DNA of 30,397 bases from a virus. The notes under the pieces were generated by a model. That model searched no databases, was not told where the DNA came from, and saw only the letters and a program-made list of their open reading frames with translations. Of the stretch, positions 29,747-30,397 are shown piece by piece (the stretch's first letter is position 1; every line of letters begins with the position of its first letter). The stretch covers positions 1 to 30,397 of the IMG/VR virus record IMGVR_UViG_3300021225_000391, one strand, 5' to 3'. A program made the position numbers and the translations under genes.

Positions 29747-29910
29747 ACAATGAACAAGAATGGCGTAATCGTCTATTTGATGAAATAAAAGAAGTCAGGC
29801 AAGACATTAAAGAAATAAAAACCGAGATGTTTTCCCTTAAATTAAAGGTTGCAGGAATAAGCTCTATTATCGGTTCACTGATTTCTTTAATGTTTAATAA
29901 ACTATCATGA
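29743..29910 (+). CDS. Small coiled-coil membrane protein (XhlA-like)
   Basis: 55 residues. Overlaps the preceding stop and the next start (ATGA on both sides). Layout: coiled coil (about residues 8-35: LFDEIKEVRQDIKEIKTEM) then one membrane span (VAGISSIIGSLISLMF). This is the plan of haemolysin XhlA-like holin-associated proteins, though it lies in the tail region rather than beside the endolysin. It could also be a tail-tip protein that engages the membrane during DNA entry. Confidence 0.6.
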   Translation: MNNEQEWRNRLFDEIKEVRQDIKEIKTEMFSLKLKVAGISSIIGSLISLMFNKLS

Positions 29911-30244
29911 GCACCTTTGCAGAATACTCTCAAAAATTAGTAAGCGAAAAGGTTACTTTAGTAACGTGTGAAGCTGCTCAATCGGCCAAGGTGTTTACTC
30001 TATATAGTGGAACAACTTATCAAAAGAGTGTTTCATACTTTGTTTCAAATGTTAAAAACTTTGGATATAACTTAATTCCTGGGGCTGATAAAGATTCACT
30101 AGGCGATGGAGAGTTTTATTACGATGTTGAGACAAAGATTCTTTACGTTAATATGCCAGATGGTTTATCTGGTCAAAATCTAGCTATCATATACAAGCAC
30201 TTTTTTTCAACTGCACCTCTAAGATTGCCTTATGATCTTAATAC
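29907..30244 (+). CDS. Tail protein, N-terminal part, truncated by adapter
   Basis: About 112 residues of genuine phage sequence (MSTFAEYSQKLVSEKV ... PLRLPYDLNT) up to 30244; the frame then reads on through adapter and unrelated sequence to a false stop at 30380. The sequence (DGEFYYDVETKILYV) fits a tail-tip or hub N-terminus. Together with the gene that enters at base 1 it probably makes one tail hub-like protein of about 455 residues or more. The last 45 residues of the apparent product must not be annotated as protein. Confidence 0.65.
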
Positions 30245-30308
30245 AGATCGGAAGAGCACACGTCTGAACTCCAGTCACCGATGTATCTCGTACTCCGTCT
30301 TCTGCTTG
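30245..30308 (+). other. Illumina TruSeq adapter with index CGATGT
   Basis: AGATCGGAAGAGC begins at 30245 and continues through the standard adapter to 30278; the six-base index CGATGT is at 30279-30284; the P7 end (finishing TCTTCTGCTTG) runs to 30308, with two mismatches (CT for TG at 30293-30294). The translation contains RKSTRLNSSH, the known contaminant peptide of adapter reads. Confidence 0.97.
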
Positions 30309-30397
30309 AAAAAAAAAAGGGCAATATTGGGTATTGTTAAATGTACACATGGCACAAAGTTGAATGTTTGTGGTCCATAAAGTTACTAATTACGATT
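30309..30397 (+). other. Poly-A and unrelated sequence after adapter
   Basis: Ten A residues (30309-30318), as often seen after adapter read-through, then 79 nt of unknown origin with a stop in each of the six frames, unlike phage coding DNA. Probably chimeric assembly extension. Confidence 0.85.

Noticed and set aside
30245-30380. The last gene reads on to a stop at 30380, apparently encoding a 157-residue protein.
   Set aside because: The part from 30245 on is adapter, poly-A and unrelated sequence; only 29907-30244 is phage.

Overview
The window is almost all of one tailed-phage genome of siphovirus type, AT-rich and with densely packed genes. The host is probably a Gram-negative bacterium: a lipoprotein gene nested out of frame in a small membrane-protein gene looks like a spanin pair, and there is a second, separate lipoprotein gene. 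No integrase, tRNA, polymerase, helicase or primase gene is visible, so the phage would borrow the host replisome. The host genus cannot be named from the sequence alone.

Layout. (1) 1-4246, rightward: the 3' part of a tail hub-like gene, beta-rich fibre-like genes, an HNH nuclease, then a lysis cassette (M15 peptidase, holin-like protein, i-/o-spanin-like pair). (2) 4214-7867, leftward: an early recombination operon with ERF annealing protein, SSB, a DnaQ-like exonuclease, a VRR-NUC nuclease, a small metzincin-motif protein and several unknowns. (3) 7868-8374: a 507-nt gene-free control region with divergent promoters, two perfect dyads and a 98-nt imperfect hairpin. (4) 8375-13274, rightward: a DEDDy exonuclease, a small HExxH protein, an XRE-type regulator, HNH genes (one degenerate), and a divergent pair of exported small proteins (11813-12055 minus, 12139-12333 plus). 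(5) 13267-20115: terminase subunits, portal, two neck-like genes, scaffold, major capsid, a strong terminator, and small virion genes. (6) 20124-30244: fibre and virion proteins, tail terminator-like protein, tail tube, frameshifting tail chaperone, tape measure, distal tail-like protein, and the 5' part of the tail hub-like gene.

The last 153 bases are not phage. Position 30245 begins an Illumina TruSeq adapter with index CGATGT, followed by ten A residues and 79 bases with stops in all six frames. The gene cut at 30244 and the gene entering at base 1 are both tail genes in matching order, so the contig is probably a circular genome opened inside one gene, with a small piece missing at the join. 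On the circle, one late transcription unit would run from 8375 through the join to 4246 and meet the early operon tail to tail, with a 33-nt overlap.

The best candidates for new or under-described biology are a -1 programmed frameshift site (A AAA AAG plus hairpin) in the tail chaperone gene, the long hairpin in the control region, a hairpin that buries a ribosome-binding site at 9982-10006, a hexamer array before ssb, and a lipoprotein gene with an apparently leaderless promoter.
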